From an uncultured Methanomassiliicoccales archaeon (GTDB lineage Archaea; Thermoplasmatota; Thermoplasmata; Methanomassiliicoccales; Methanomethylophilaceae): a stretch of 64,000 nucleotides of DNA. The position numbers and the translations under genes are program-made. The stretch covers positions 62,001 to 126,000 of the forward strand of contig CASEZY010000004.1 of the NCBI GenBank assembly GCA_949292635.1. The letters are read 5' to 3'. Numbering within the stretch: position 1 is the first letter of the stretch; every line of letters begins with the position of its first letter. Under the pieces are notes generated by a model. It had not been told where the DNA came from and ran no database searches. It was given only the letters and a program-made list of their open reading frames with translations. This document shows, piece by piece, positions 1 to 7,474 of this stretch.

Positions 1-2
1 TG

Positions 3-437
3 GAGAGTTACTTCTCGGCGCGTGTCGCCCTGCCACCGGGCTCGTTCATGAGAAGACAGCGCGAATACCTGGAGAACACGGCCGGCCTCACACCCGAGGA
101 CCTTCAGGACGGTCTGCCCGAGGAGGAGGCGGTGAGGAAGGTGAAAGAGCTCCTGGCCGGGAGGACCGTCACATCCTTCGACATAGGGTTCACGTTCAAG
201 AAATTCCTTCTGTACGACCCCTGGGACATCACGTTGGAGATGTCCATCATGTCCTCCGCATCCGTGGGCCTTCCCCCTTCGTTGAGGGAGAGCGACATCC
301 CGGAGCCGATGATGGTGGATAGGGCTTACAAAGCGCTGTTCCCGGATGACGAGAAGGCCGTCGGCGACGGCAGGTCCGCGTTGGACCTTGCCCTGAAGAC
401 ATCGTTCATCATGCTCGAGATGCGGGCTAGAAGGTGA
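3..437 (+). CDS. 3'-5' exonuclease-like protein, C-terminal part (truncated by window edge)
   Basis: The reading frame is open to the left edge, so only the C-terminal 144 or so residues are seen; the ATG at 48 is probably internal. The visible part has a run like the second half of a DEDD (DnaQ/RNase T-like) exonuclease: a proline-rich stretch, then T-G-L-T-P-E-D-L, a helix, and GRTVTSFDIGF, which resembles the HNxxFDxxFL region of that fold. The expected His-Asn is not present, so it may be a divergent or inactive family member. It ends convergently with the next gene, overlapping it by 11 bp. The family assignment is inference from weak motif similarity. Confidence 0.4.
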   Translation, partial: ESYFSARVALPPGSFMRRQREYLENTAGLTPEDLQDGLPEEEAVRKVKELLAGRTVTSFDIGFTFKKFLLYDPWDITLEMSIMSSASVGLPPSLRESDIPEPMMVDRAYKALFPDDEKAVGDGRSALDLALKTSFIMLEMRARR

Positions 438-837
438 ACAGCGACCTGACTATGGAGTCGAAGGCCTGCAGTGCCAGCATACCGATGAACAGTATCAAGA
501 CTCCTATCCCCAGGACGATGCCCATGGCACCGCCCGAGGTGAAGAGGAACACCAACGATGTCATCAGGAGGATACCGATGGCAAGGAACATGATCCCCTT
601 GCGCCAATCCCTCTGATACAACTGACCCAGACCGAATAGTCCGAACACCGCGGGGATGGTGCTGAGAAGCAGCACGGTGCGATGGCGGGTGAGCTTGGTG
701 GCGGGAGCCTTGTCATCATCGATGATACGGTATTGATCCTTGGGCTCCTCCCGGGAGATCTGACGGTAGCACTTGGGACAGGTGAGGCTGAATCCGGGGA
801 CCCTCTCCCCGCAGTACGGGCATCTCCTGTCCGCCAT
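427..837 (-). CDS. Zinc-ribbon plus TM2-like membrane protein
   Basis: This is a 136-aa protein. The N-terminus is a zinc ribbon with Cys6, Cys9, Cys20 and Cys23. After a charged linker come about three hydrophobic helices (roughly residues 53-72, 82-100 and 103-122), with the G-x-x-G-L-G-Q-L-Y and W-x-x-G-I pattern of TM2-domain proteins. It sits in the cytoplasmic membrane with a cytosolic metal knuckle; its function is unknown. A paralogue with two ribbons lies at 54463-54924. The start ATG is the first in frame, 5 bp from the end of the upstream thioesterase gene, so the two are probably cotranscribed. Confidence 0.75.
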   Translation of the reverse strand: MADRRCPYCGERVPGFSLTCPKCYRQISREEPKDQYRIIDDDKAPATKLTRHRTVLLLSTIPAVFGLFGLGQLYQRDWRKGIMFLAIGILLMTSLVFLFTSGGAMGIVLGIGVLILFIGMLALQAFDSIVRSLFTF

Positions 838-841
838 GCCA

Positions 842-1261
842 TCAACCCCTGTGTATCGCGAAGGCGGTGAACGTCCCCGACGCCACCAGCTTTCCAGCCG
901 AATACACCCTTATATCATATACGCCGAAGGACTTAGACTCGTTGATCTTGTGAGACACCGATTCCAGAGAATCCCCCATGGCGGGACGGTGGTAAATGAT
1001 GTTGGCGCTCTGACCGATGGCGTCCCTGAAGATGTTGCTGGCGAACGCCAGGGTATGGTCGGCGATGGCGTAGATCACCGAGCCGTGGCAGACGCCCAGG
1101 CTGTTCCTGTGTTCCGGACGGAGGTCCATGCGCATGCGCACCTCGTCGGGGGAGATGTACGTGGGCTCTATGCCCATATGCCTGGCGAACGGTGCCTGGT
1201 ACAGCTCCTCCAATCTTGACGTCAGTCCGTCCAGGGACGGGTCGATCTCGCAGTCGTCCAT
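842..1261 (-). CDS. PaaI-family hotdog thioesterase
   Basis: This 139-aa single hotdog domain has the usual PaaI length. The motif NSLGVCHGSVIYAIADHTLAFA matches the H-G-G-x-x-x-x-x-x-D central helix of PaaI acyl-CoA thioesterases, here with HGS in place of HGG. It is a likely cytosolic acyl- or aryl-CoA thioesterase; the substrate cannot be told. It is transcribed leftward together with the zinc-ribbon membrane gene 4 bp downstream. Confidence 0.8.
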   Translation of the reverse strand: MDDCEIDPSLDGLTSRLEELYQAPFARHMGIEPTYISPDEVRMRMDLRPEHRNSLGVCHGSVIYAIADHTLAFASNIFRDAIGQSANIIYHRPAMGDSLESVSHKINESKSFGVYDIRVYSAGKLVASGTFTAFAIHRG

Positions 1262-1289
1262 GATTCCGAACCTCGCTTTTCGTATTTAT

Positions 1290-3092
1290 TCAGTCCTCGA
1301 ACTGGCTGTTGTACAGCTCCGCATAGTATCCGTTCAAAGCCATCAGCTGTTCGTGGTTGCCTATCTCCTTGATGTCCCCGTCCCGCATCACCAGGATCAC
1401 ATCTGCGTTGCGGATGGTGGACAGACGGTGGGCGATCACGAAGGATGTGCGCCCTACGGTGAGGTCGTCCATGGCCTTCTGGATCACACGCTCGGTACGG
1501 GTGTCCACTGACGATGTGGCCTCATCCAATATCAGCAGCGGGGCGTTCTCTATCATGGCCCTGGCGATGGTGATCTGCTGCTTCTGTCCCGCGGAAAGGC
1601 TGGCCCTGTCGTCGAGGACGGTATCCAACCCGTCGGGAAGGGTGTTTATGTAATGAGCCAGACCCACGGCTTCGCACGCTCTCATCACGTCATCGTCGCT
1701 GACGCCCTGTTCAGAGTAGATGATATTCTCGCGGATGGTGCCCTCGAAGATCCAAGTGTCCTGCAGGATCATGCAGAACATGTCGTGGACCTCCTCGCGG
1801 CTCATGTCCGTGGTGCGTACGCCGTCAATGCGGATCTCCCCGCCGTCGGTCTCGTAGAACCTCATCAGCAAATTCACCAGAGTGGTCTTCCCCGCCCCGG
1901 TAGGACCGACGATGGCCACCTTGCTGCCTGGTTCTGCTGTGAATGTGAGGTCGTGGATGATGGTCTTACCCGGGACGTATCCGAAGCGGACGTGGTCGAA
2001 CTCCACCTTCCCCCTGATCTCCGGGACCTTGGCATCCTTGGAGGATTCGTCCTCCATCTCCTTCTCGTCCAGGAACTCGAACACTCTCTCTCCCGCCGCG
2101 GCAGCGGACTGCAAACTGGTGTTGGCCTGGGCGATTATGTTCAGCGGCGAGGTGAACAACCTCACGTAGATCATGAACGACACGATGGTACCGATACCGA
2201 TGCTGCCCTGGACCATGAGGATGGAACCGGTGATGCAAACCGCCACGTACCCCAGGTTTCCGATGAATCCCATCAGCGGCATCATCATTCCCGACATGAA
2301 CTGGGAGCGCCATGCGTTGCCGTACAGGCGGGTGTTGGCATCCACGAAACGCTCGATGGAGGATCTCTCGCCGTTGAACGCCTTGACCACGGTGTGTCCG
2401 GAGTAGACCTCCTCGATCTGTCCGTTCACTTCGCCAAGAACTCTCTGCTGGTCGTCGAAGTACTTCTGGCTGTGACCGATGATCAGGAACATCAGCACGA
2501 AGCCGAAGACCGTGGCAACGATGGCCACGGCGGCCATGACCCAGTTGGTGTAGACCATCATGATCAGACAACCGATCAGCAGGGCCATGGCGTTGACCAG
2601 AGAACCGATGCTGTTGTTCAGGGCCACGCCCACAGAGTCTACGTCGTTGGTGATACGGCTGAGGGTGTCACCGAAGGGATGCCTGTCGAAGTATCCCAGG
2701 GGCATGCGGTTCATCTTCTCGGAGATCTCCGTACGCATCGCCTTGGCGATCCTCTGGGAGGCTGTCGCCATTATGTACCCTTGAATGAAATTGAAGACCC
2801 AGGATGCCACATATATGCACAGTAGCAGGACGGCGATGCCCATGATGGCATCCATGTCGATGGAGCCGAACACGCCCTCGGAGATGAGGTCGGACATCTC
2901 GCCCACATAGTTGGGTCCGATGACGCTCATCACAGCACCCAGGGCGGCGAACACCACAGCCACCATGATCACTGCCATATACGGCCTGCAGTAGCGCATC
3001 AGCTTACGGATGGTTCCGGTGAAGTCCGACGCCTTGTCGGTGACCACCCCCGGCGGCCCGTGCCTCCTCCCTTGAGGTCCGGGCGGACTCAT
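1290..3092 (-). CDS. ABC exporter, fused membrane and ATPase domains, consensus catalytic site
   Basis: This 600-aa half-transporter has an N-terminal six-helix ABC exporter membrane domain (about residues 35-330) and a C-terminal ATPase. The ATPase carries Walker A GPTGAGKTT, an LSAGQ signature and Walker B LLILDEATSSVD with the catalytic Glu. Its start overlaps the end of the next gene upstream on the same strand (stop at 3089), so translation is coupled. With that partner it should form a heterodimeric multidrug or lipid exporter of the BmrCD/LmrCD/TM287-288 type. The transported substrate is not predictable. Confidence 0.9.
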   Translation of the reverse strand: MSPPGPQGRRHGPPGVVTDKASDFTGTIRKLMRYCRPYMAVIMVAVVFAALGAVMSVIGPNYVGEMSDLISEGVFGSIDMDAIMGIAVLLLCIYVASWVFNFIQGYIMATASQRIAKAMRTEISEKMNRMPLGYFDRHPFGDTLSRITNDVDSVGVALNNSIGSLVNAMALLIGCLIMMVYTNWVMAAVAIVATVFGFVLMFLIIGHSQKYFDDQQRVLGEVNGQIEEVYSGHTVVKAFNGERSSIERFVDANTRLYGNAWRSQFMSGMMMPLMGFIGNLGYVAVCITGSILMVQGSIGIGTIVSFMIYVRLFTSPLNIIAQANTSLQSAAAAGERVFEFLDEKEMEDESSKDAKVPEIRGKVEFDHVRFGYVPGKTIIHDLTFTAEPGSKVAIVGPTGAGKTTLVNLLMRFYETDGGEIRIDGVRTTDMSREEVHDMFCMILQDTWIFEGTIRENIIYSEQGVSDDDVMRACEAVGLAHYINTLPDGLDTVLDDRASLSAGQKQQITIARAMIENAPLLILDEATSSVDTRTERVIQKAMDDLTVGRTSFVIAHRLSTIRNADVILVMRDGDIKEIGNHEQLMALNGYYAELYNSQFED

Positions 3093-4876
3093 GACAACTC
3101 CTCCTCCGAAAGCTGGGACAGCGCGATCTCAAGGTAGGTGGGACATGTCTTCAGGAGATCCTCATGCCTTCCCGAGCCCACGATCCTGCCGTCGTCTATC
3201 ACCAAGATGGTATCCGCGTCACGGATGGTGCCGATCCTCTGTGCGACGATGATCACGGTGGCGTCGCCCAGCTCATCCTTCAGAGCGCGGCGCAGGTTGC
3301 GGTCGGTCTTGTAGTCCAGAGCGGAGAACGAATCATCGAAGATGTAGACCTCCGGGTCCTTGCACACCGCCCGTGCTATGGACAACCTCTGCTTCTGGCC
3401 GCCGGAGACGTTCCCCCCTCCCTGGGAGATGCGGGCATCGTAGCCCCCATCCATGGCCTCAACGAAGTCCCTTCCCTGAGCGATGGCGACGGCCTTGCGG
3501 ACATCCTCGTCATCAGTTTCTTCCGCACCGTAGGCGACGTTGCTGCGGACCGTGCCGGTGAATAGGATGGCACGCTGCGGAACGTATCCGATCCTGTCCC
3601 TCAGGGCCTCCTGCGTGTATTCGCGAACATCCCTGCCGTCCACCCTCACCGAACCGGAGGACACGTCGTAGAACCTAGGGATGAGATTGATTATGGTGGA
3701 TTTGCCACAACCTGTAGCGCCGATCAGAGCGACGGTGTCACCCTTGGACGCTTTGAACGTGATGCCGGACACCACAGGCTCCTGTGAGCCCGGGTAGCAA
3801 AACGAGACGTCATCGAACTCCACCGTCCCCTCCTCTCCGGAAACGCCTTCCGTCTCCGTCCCGTCGTGGATGGTGGGCTTGGTGACTATCACCTCCACGA
3901 TACGGTTCGCAGCAACCAGGGACCTGGGGGCGATGATGACGATCATCGTCAGCGACATGAAGGCCATGATGATCAGCATGGCGTAGTTGGAGAACACCAC
4001 CATGTCCGCCAGCAGCACCACCCTCTCGGCGGTGGGCGCCGCATCTATGAGGAACGCTCCGACGATGTAGATGCCCGCGGTCAATCCCGACATCAGGAAT
4101 GTCATGCTCGGCGATATCAGCGCCATTATGCGGTTGACGAACAGGTTGGTGTCCGTGAGCTCCTTGTTCGCACCCTCGAACTTCCCCTGCTGGTAGTCCT
4201 CGGCGTTGTACGCCCTGACAACGCGCATACCGGTGAGGTTCTCCCTGGTGATACGGTTGACGTTGTCCGTCAACGACTGTATGAGCCTGGATTTCGGTAT
4301 GGCGACGAAGACGATCACCGACATGATCAGCACCAGTATGACCAGGGCTCCGCCGGTGAGCAGTGTCCACTCGAAGCTCTTGCCCAGGATCATAGCGAGA
4401 CTCCAGACCGCCATCACCGGCGCCTTCATGATCACCTGCATGCCGACGGCGATGAACAGCTGCACCTGGGTGACGTCGTTGGTCGATCTCGTGATCAGAC
4501 TGGCGGTGGAGAATCTGCCTATCTCCTCCATGGAGAAGTCCAATGTGCGGCGGAAGACTGCCTCCCTGAGCCTCATGGCAACGGTGGCGGCCACCTTGGC
4601 GGCCACGAATCCCGTTACAAGAGCTGCCACCAGGCTCCCCAGTGCGCACAGCATCATCCACATACCGGTCTCCAGGACCTGGGAGGTCTCGGTGCCCGGG
4701 GTGTAGAGCAGCTGCACGATCTCGGACATGTAGCCGGGGATGGTTATGTCCAGGTACACCTGGACCACAACGAACGCGAAGGCCACCAATATCATCAGGT
4801 AGTCCTTCCGGTCGGTGTAGCGCATGAACACGCGGATCTTGTCCATACGGGAGAGCCCCTCGTCACCCTTCGCCAT
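3089..4876 (-). CDS. ABC exporter, partner subunit with degenerate Walker B
   Basis: This 595-aa half-transporter has the same layout as its neighbour: six transmembrane helices then an ATPase with Walker A GATGCGKST and signature VSGGQKQ. Its Walker B reads VYIFDDSFSALD, with Asp in place of the catalytic Glu, as in the degenerate-site subunit of heterodimeric exporters. A TATA-like gttatata (minus strand, about 4900-4908) lies about 28 bp before the ATG, so the message is probably leaderless. It is the first gene of the leftward exporter operon. Confidence 0.9.
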   Translation of the reverse strand: MAKGDEGLSRMDKIRVFMRYTDRKDYLMILVAFAFVVVQVYLDITIPGYMSEIVQLLYTPGTETSQVLETGMWMMLCALGSLVAALVTGFVAAKVAATVAMRLREAVFRRTLDFSMEEIGRFSTASLITRSTNDVTQVQLFIAVGMQVIMKAPVMAVWSLAMILGKSFEWTLLTGGALVILVLIMSVIVFVAIPKSRLIQSLTDNVNRITRENLTGMRVVRAYNAEDYQQGKFEGANKELTDTNLFVNRIMALISPSMTFLMSGLTAGIYIVGAFLIDAAPTAERVVLLADMVVFSNYAMLIIMAFMSLTMIVIIAPRSLVAANRIVEVIVTKPTIHDGTETEGVSGEEGTVEFDDVSFCYPGSQEPVVSGITFKASKGDTVALIGATGCGKSTIINLIPRFYDVSSGSVRVDGRDVREYTQEALRDRIGYVPQRAILFTGTVRSNVAYGAEETDDEDVRKAVAIAQGRDFVEAMDGGYDARISQGGGNVSGGQKQRLSIARAVCKDPEVYIFDDSFSALDYKTDRNLRRALKDELGDATVIIVAQRIGTIRDADTILVIDDGRIVGSGRHEDLLKTCPTYLEIALSQLSEEELS

Positions 4877-4962
4877 GCCGTAAGTCTATCTGTGGTACGT
4901 ATATAACGCTTGCCTATGAAACAAATCCGAATTTATAAACTCTTTATTGTTTATAGTTAATA

Positions 4963-4983
4963 ATTTAATGATAATCGATAAAT
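4963..4983. promoter_or_regulatory. Palindromic operator candidate, copy 1
   Basis: The 21-bp element has perfect 5-bp arms ATTTA and TAAAT and an inner GAT-A-ATC. All but one base match a second element at 6521-6541. In both copies the right arm runs into a TATA-like sequence pointing rightward. Its AT-rich GATAATC core resembles Fur- or DtxR-family operators. Here the rightward promoter has no obvious gene; the site could instead act on the exporter operon to the left. Confidence 0.5.
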
Positions 4984-5087
4984 ATAAGGTTAAAGTACCA
5001 TTGGATTCCGCCGCGGTCAGATGTGAACCAACCTTGATGCGGGAATGTTCTATAATGACGAGGGGTCCTGCAACCCAATTGCCTAAA

Positions 5088-5155
5088 CAGCCATCTTGCG
5101 GAATTTAGTACCAGCCATCTTGCGGAATTTAGTACCAGCCATCTTGCGGAATTTT
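5088..5155. repeat. Three 24-bp direct repeats abutting the TATA box of the next ATPase gene
   Basis: Identical units occupy 5088-5111 and 5112-5135, each beginning CAGCCATCTTGCGGAATT. A third, truncated unit starts at 5136 and merges at about 5152 into a TATA-like tttttaata. That box is centred about 27 bp before the GTG start at 5183. The geometry matches iterons for a DNA-binding regulator at the BRE/TATA, probably of the gene directly downstream. Confidence 0.8.
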
Positions 5156-5182
5156 TAATAAGCCAGACGTCTATATCAAAAC

Positions 5183-6457
5183 GTGAATGGAACCGACGGT
5201 TATACGCCCCGTATAGTGGACGAAGAGATCAAAAGAAAGCTAAGGGATTTCGGTGCGATACTCGTCAAAGGACCAAAATGGTGTGGGAAGACAACGACGT
5301 CAAAGACACACTCGTCGAGCAGCCTATACTTGGAGGACCCTGACAATCGGGACAGATATATCGAAATCGCAGAGATGAAGGTCTCCAACTTGCTAAAAGG
5401 CGATAATCCCAGACTCATTGATGAATGGCAGATCATTCCGAAGATATGGGATGCCGTCAGATTCGATGTCGACAGACGCAACCTCCCGGGATTGTACATA
5501 CTGACCGGATCAACACTTGTGGATCGCAGACAGATCATGCATTCCGGCACCGGAAGGATAGCTACCGTCCGCATGCGCACCATGTCCTTATGGGAATCCG
5601 GGGAATCCGACGGTTCTGTCAGTATATCATCACTTTTCGAATCATCCACCATTGTGGAAGGTGAATCCGACAAATCCTTCGAGGATATCGCGTCCCTAAT
5701 TGTCAGAGGCGGATGGCCGGCAGCAGTCATCCGCAAGGTCGACGGGAACTCGATGGCTGCCGAGTACTGCAGATCAATCATACAACCGTCGTTCTCCTCG
5801 GACGGCAGAAGGAAGAGCCCGGAGAGACTGAGAAAGGTAATGGAGTCGCTGTCCAGGAACATATCCACTTCAGCCACCAACAGCAAATTGCTTGAAGACA
5901 CAACGCCCGACGGTGAACCTGTACCTTCCATGAACAGGGATACTCTGACAGAGTACCTGGACTACCTGGGTGATATCAGTGTCACCGAAGACGTGAGCGC
6001 GTGGACACCAAAGTTACGCTCCCAAGTCAGGATACTTACCGGAAACACAAGATATCTCACCGACCCCTCGATTGCCGCATATTTCCTTGGAGCTTCTGCA
6101 AAGGACCTCGAATACGATCCCGAAACGTTTGGTCTGTTGTTCGAGGCTCTGGTCATCAGAGACCTGAGGATCTACGTCCAGGGATTGGACGGCGAGGTAT
6201 ACCACTACCGTGACAAGAACGGACTGGAGGTCGATGCGATCGTCCACCTTTGGGATGGCAGATGGGGTGCCGTGGAGGTCAAACTCAACAACGCCAAGGT
6301 CCCTGACGCCGTGGAAAGTCTGCTGAGCCTGAGCAGGAAGGTGGACGAGGAGGTCCGCAGCAAGCTCTCCTTCATGGCCGTCATAACCGCAACGGGATAC
6401 GCCTACACCCGCCCGGACGGGATCCATGTGATACCCATCGGATGTCTTAAGAACTGA
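5183..6457 (+). CDS. AAA+ ATPase with C-terminal DUF4143/nuclease-like domain
   Basis: This 424-aa protein has an N-terminal AAA_14-type P-loop ATPase with Walker A GPKWCGKTT and Walker B RLIDEWQ. A middle helical region follows, then a C-terminal DUF4143-type domain whose GLEVDAIV...AVEVKLN pattern is a PD-(D/E)xK nuclease-like core. The start is GTG at 5183, chosen because the TATA-like box lies 27 bp upstream. The close paralogue is at 33917-35197; both have 23-24-bp promoter repeats. Such ATPases are abundant in archaea and of unknown role; toxin-antitoxin-like or mobile-element-linked roles have been suggested only by context. Confidence 0.85.
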   Translation: MNGTDGYTPRIVDEEIKRKLRDFGAILVKGPKWCGKTTTSKTHSSSSLYLEDPDNRDRYIEIAEMKVSNLLKGDNPRLIDEWQIIPKIWDAVRFDVDRRNLPGLYILTGSTLVDRRQIMHSGTGRIATVRMRTMSLWESGESDGSVSISSLFESSTIVEGESDKSFEDIASLIVRGGWPAAVIRKVDGNSMAAEYCRSIIQPSFSSDGRRKSPERLRKVMESLSRNISTSATNSKLLEDTTPDGEPVPSMNRDTLTEYLDYLGDISVTEDVSAWTPKLRSQVRILTGNTRYLTDPSIAAYFLGASAKDLEYDPETFGLLFEALVIRDLRIYVQGLDGEVYHYRDKNGLEVDAIVHLWDGRWGAVEVKLNNAKVPDAVESLLSLSRKVDEEVRSKLSFMAVITATGYAYTRPDGIHVIPIGCLKN

Positions 6458-6520
6458 TAACAATATACAGAATTGAACAAAGGTTGACAACTTCGAATCT
6501 ATTCACGATTCTCATTAATC

Positions 6521-6541
6521 ATTTAATGATAATCGTTAAAT
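6521..6541. promoter_or_regulatory. Palindromic operator candidate, copy 2, overlapping a TATA box
   Basis: The arms ATTTA and TAAAT flank the same GAT-A-ATC core as at 4963-4983, with one base different. The right arm is part of gttaaatac (about 6535-6543), a TATA-like box placed to start transcription near 6565, just before the small gene at 6577. A repressor bound here would block the 6577-7444 operon. Confidence 0.55.
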
Positions 6542-6544
6542 ACA

Positions 6545-6570
6545 CACCTCATCTATTTCAATGCGAGGTG
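6545..6570 (+). promoter_or_regulatory. Hairpin that pairs with the Shine-Dalgarno of the small gene at 6577
   Basis: CACCTC at 6545-6550 is complementary to GAGGTG at 6565-6570, which is a strong ribosome-binding site six bases before the TTG at 6577. If transcription starts upstream of 6545 the site would be sequestered. If it starts near 6565, as the TATA-like box suggests, the hairpin would not form in the RNA, and the inverted repeat may instead be a DNA-level operator. Confidence 0.35.
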
Positions 6571-6576
6571 AGTAGA

Positions 6577-6711
6577 TTGACAGAAGTCAACCGTGAACCC
6601 GAGACCAAAGAGGAGAGCATGCAGAGCGAATACGTGAAGAAGAAGCTCGACTACATCATCATGCTAAGCGCCATGTTCCCCGCCAAGGAAGCGATCAAGC
6701 ACCCGATGTGA
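6577..6711 (+). CDS. Small hypothetical protein, first gene of a DUF2975/XRE operon
   Basis: This is a 44-aa charged peptide with a short hydrophobic helix (LDYIIMLSAMF) near its C-terminus. The TTG start is chosen because GAGGTG sits six bases upstream; a GTG at 6568 is the alternative and overlaps that site. The stop is 6 bp before the next ATG, so it is translated as part of the operon. I do not recognise the family. Confidence 0.5.
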   Translation: MTEVNREPETKEESMQSEYVKKKLDYIIMLSAMFPAKEAIKHPM

Positions 6712-6717
6712 TTACGA

Positions 6718-7224
6718 ATGACTGACAAGATGGAGAGGCTCAGGGACGTCAGCAGGCTGCTGTACCTGCTGTGCATATTGATGACGATAGTGCTCATCGT
6801 ACTTGCGGTGCTGTCGTTCATCGCCGCCGTCTTCCCCGACCTCTCCGTCTTCGATGACATACGCCGGTACCAGGGCGGCAGCACCCCCATGGCCATAGGC
6901 AGCTTCTTCGGAGGCGTGGACGTGTGCCTGATGGCTTTGTTGCTGGGTACGGTGGCCGCCGTGTTCAAGGACATATCGGAATCCCACACCCCGTTCCTGC
7001 AGCAGAATCCCAAAAGGATCATGCTGCTGGGTCATGTAGTGATGTTCATGGCGGTTGCCCTCCCGATAGCCAAGTACGTGGTGTCCTCGGTGACCTTGGT
7101 CGAATTCCACCTGGACATCTCCCGCATCGTGATGATGCTGATCATCGCCATCATCGCATACGCGGTGGCACTCATATTCGACTACGGAGCACAGCTCCAG
7201 AAGGAATCCGACGAGACGCTGTGA
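6718..7224 (+). CDS. DUF2975-like membrane protein
   Basis: This 168-aa protein has four predicted transmembrane segments: about residues 14-39, 60-85, 100-122 and 129-152. The layout and the partner gene, a small Cro/CI-type regulator 4 bp downstream, match the common DUF2975/YozG-type pair found in bacteria and archaea. Such pairs may form a membrane-linked sensing unit; the signal is unknown. It probably shares the promoter upstream of 6565. Confidence 0.7.
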   Translation: MTDKMERLRDVSRLLYLLCILMTIVLIVLAVLSFIAAVFPDLSVFDDIRRYQGGSTPMAIGSFFGGVDVCLMALLLGTVAAVFKDISESHTPFLQQNPKRIMLLGHVVMFMAVALPIAKYVVSSVTLVEFHLDISRIVMMLIIAIIAYAVALIFDYGAQLQKESDETL

Positions 7225-7228
7225 TACC

Positions 7229-7444
7229 ATGATCGTGCTGAGACTCGACCGCGTGATGGCAGACAGGAAGATGACCCTCAACCAGCTGGCGGAGCTGGTG
7301 GGCATCTCCAACGTCAACCTGTCCAACATCAAGACCGGCAAGATCTCGGCCATCAGGTTCACGACCCTCAACGGCATCTGTATCGCCCTGAACTGCCAGC
7401 CCGGGGACATCCTGGAGTTCGTTCCCGACGAGGGCGAAGAATGA
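7229..7444 (+). CDS. Small XRE-family (Cro/CI, YozG-like) DNA-binding protein
   Basis: This 71-aa protein is almost entirely one helix-turn-helix domain: MTLNQLAELVGISNVNLSNI gives the recognition region, and LNCQPGDILEF is the typical C-terminal tail of YozG-like XRE proteins. It is encoded right after the DUF2975-like membrane protein and is its likely regulatory partner. It may be the protein that binds the palindrome at 6521-6541, though XRE sites are not usually so AT-rich; that link is inference. A T5 run follows the stop. Confidence 0.85.
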   Translation: MIVLRLDRVMADRKMTLNQLAELVGISNVNLSNIKTGKISAIRFTTLNGICIALNCQPGDILEFVPDEGEE

Positions 7445-7474
7445 CTTTTTCTAAAACCACTGCATGACGGTATC

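Larger units (their letters stand above)
4877..5182. other. Intergenic region with exporter promoter, palindrome and repeats
   Basis: No convincing gene is seen in these 306 bp. It holds the leftward TATA box of the exporter operon (about 4900-4908), a 21-bp imperfect palindrome at 4963-4983 followed by a rightward TATA-like sequence near 4980-4988, and the three direct repeats and TATA box of the rightward ATPase gene. The 100 bp after the rightward TATA-like sequence contain only a 23-codon frame from 5038 that runs into the repeats. Confidence 0.6.

Noticed and set aside
1653-2825. 390-codon open frame on the plus strand
   Set aside because: It is antisense to the ABC exporter gene, has a His/Val/Asp-rich composition typical of reverse-frame shadows in GC-rich DNA, and no domain.
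3866-4906. 346-codon open frame on the plus strand
   Set aside because: Antisense shadow of the second ABC exporter gene, with extreme His/Gly/Asp content.
5038-5109. 23-codon frame after the palindrome at 4963
   Set aside because: It ends inside the direct repeats and has no ribosome-binding site or conserved feature.
5088-5155. Regular short repeats here and at 23.1, 29.4 and 35.2 kb resemble a CRISPR array
   Set aside because: Units are directly adjacent or have degenerate sequence between conserved cores, with only 3-4 copies, each fused to a TATA box; there are no unique spacers and no cas genes.
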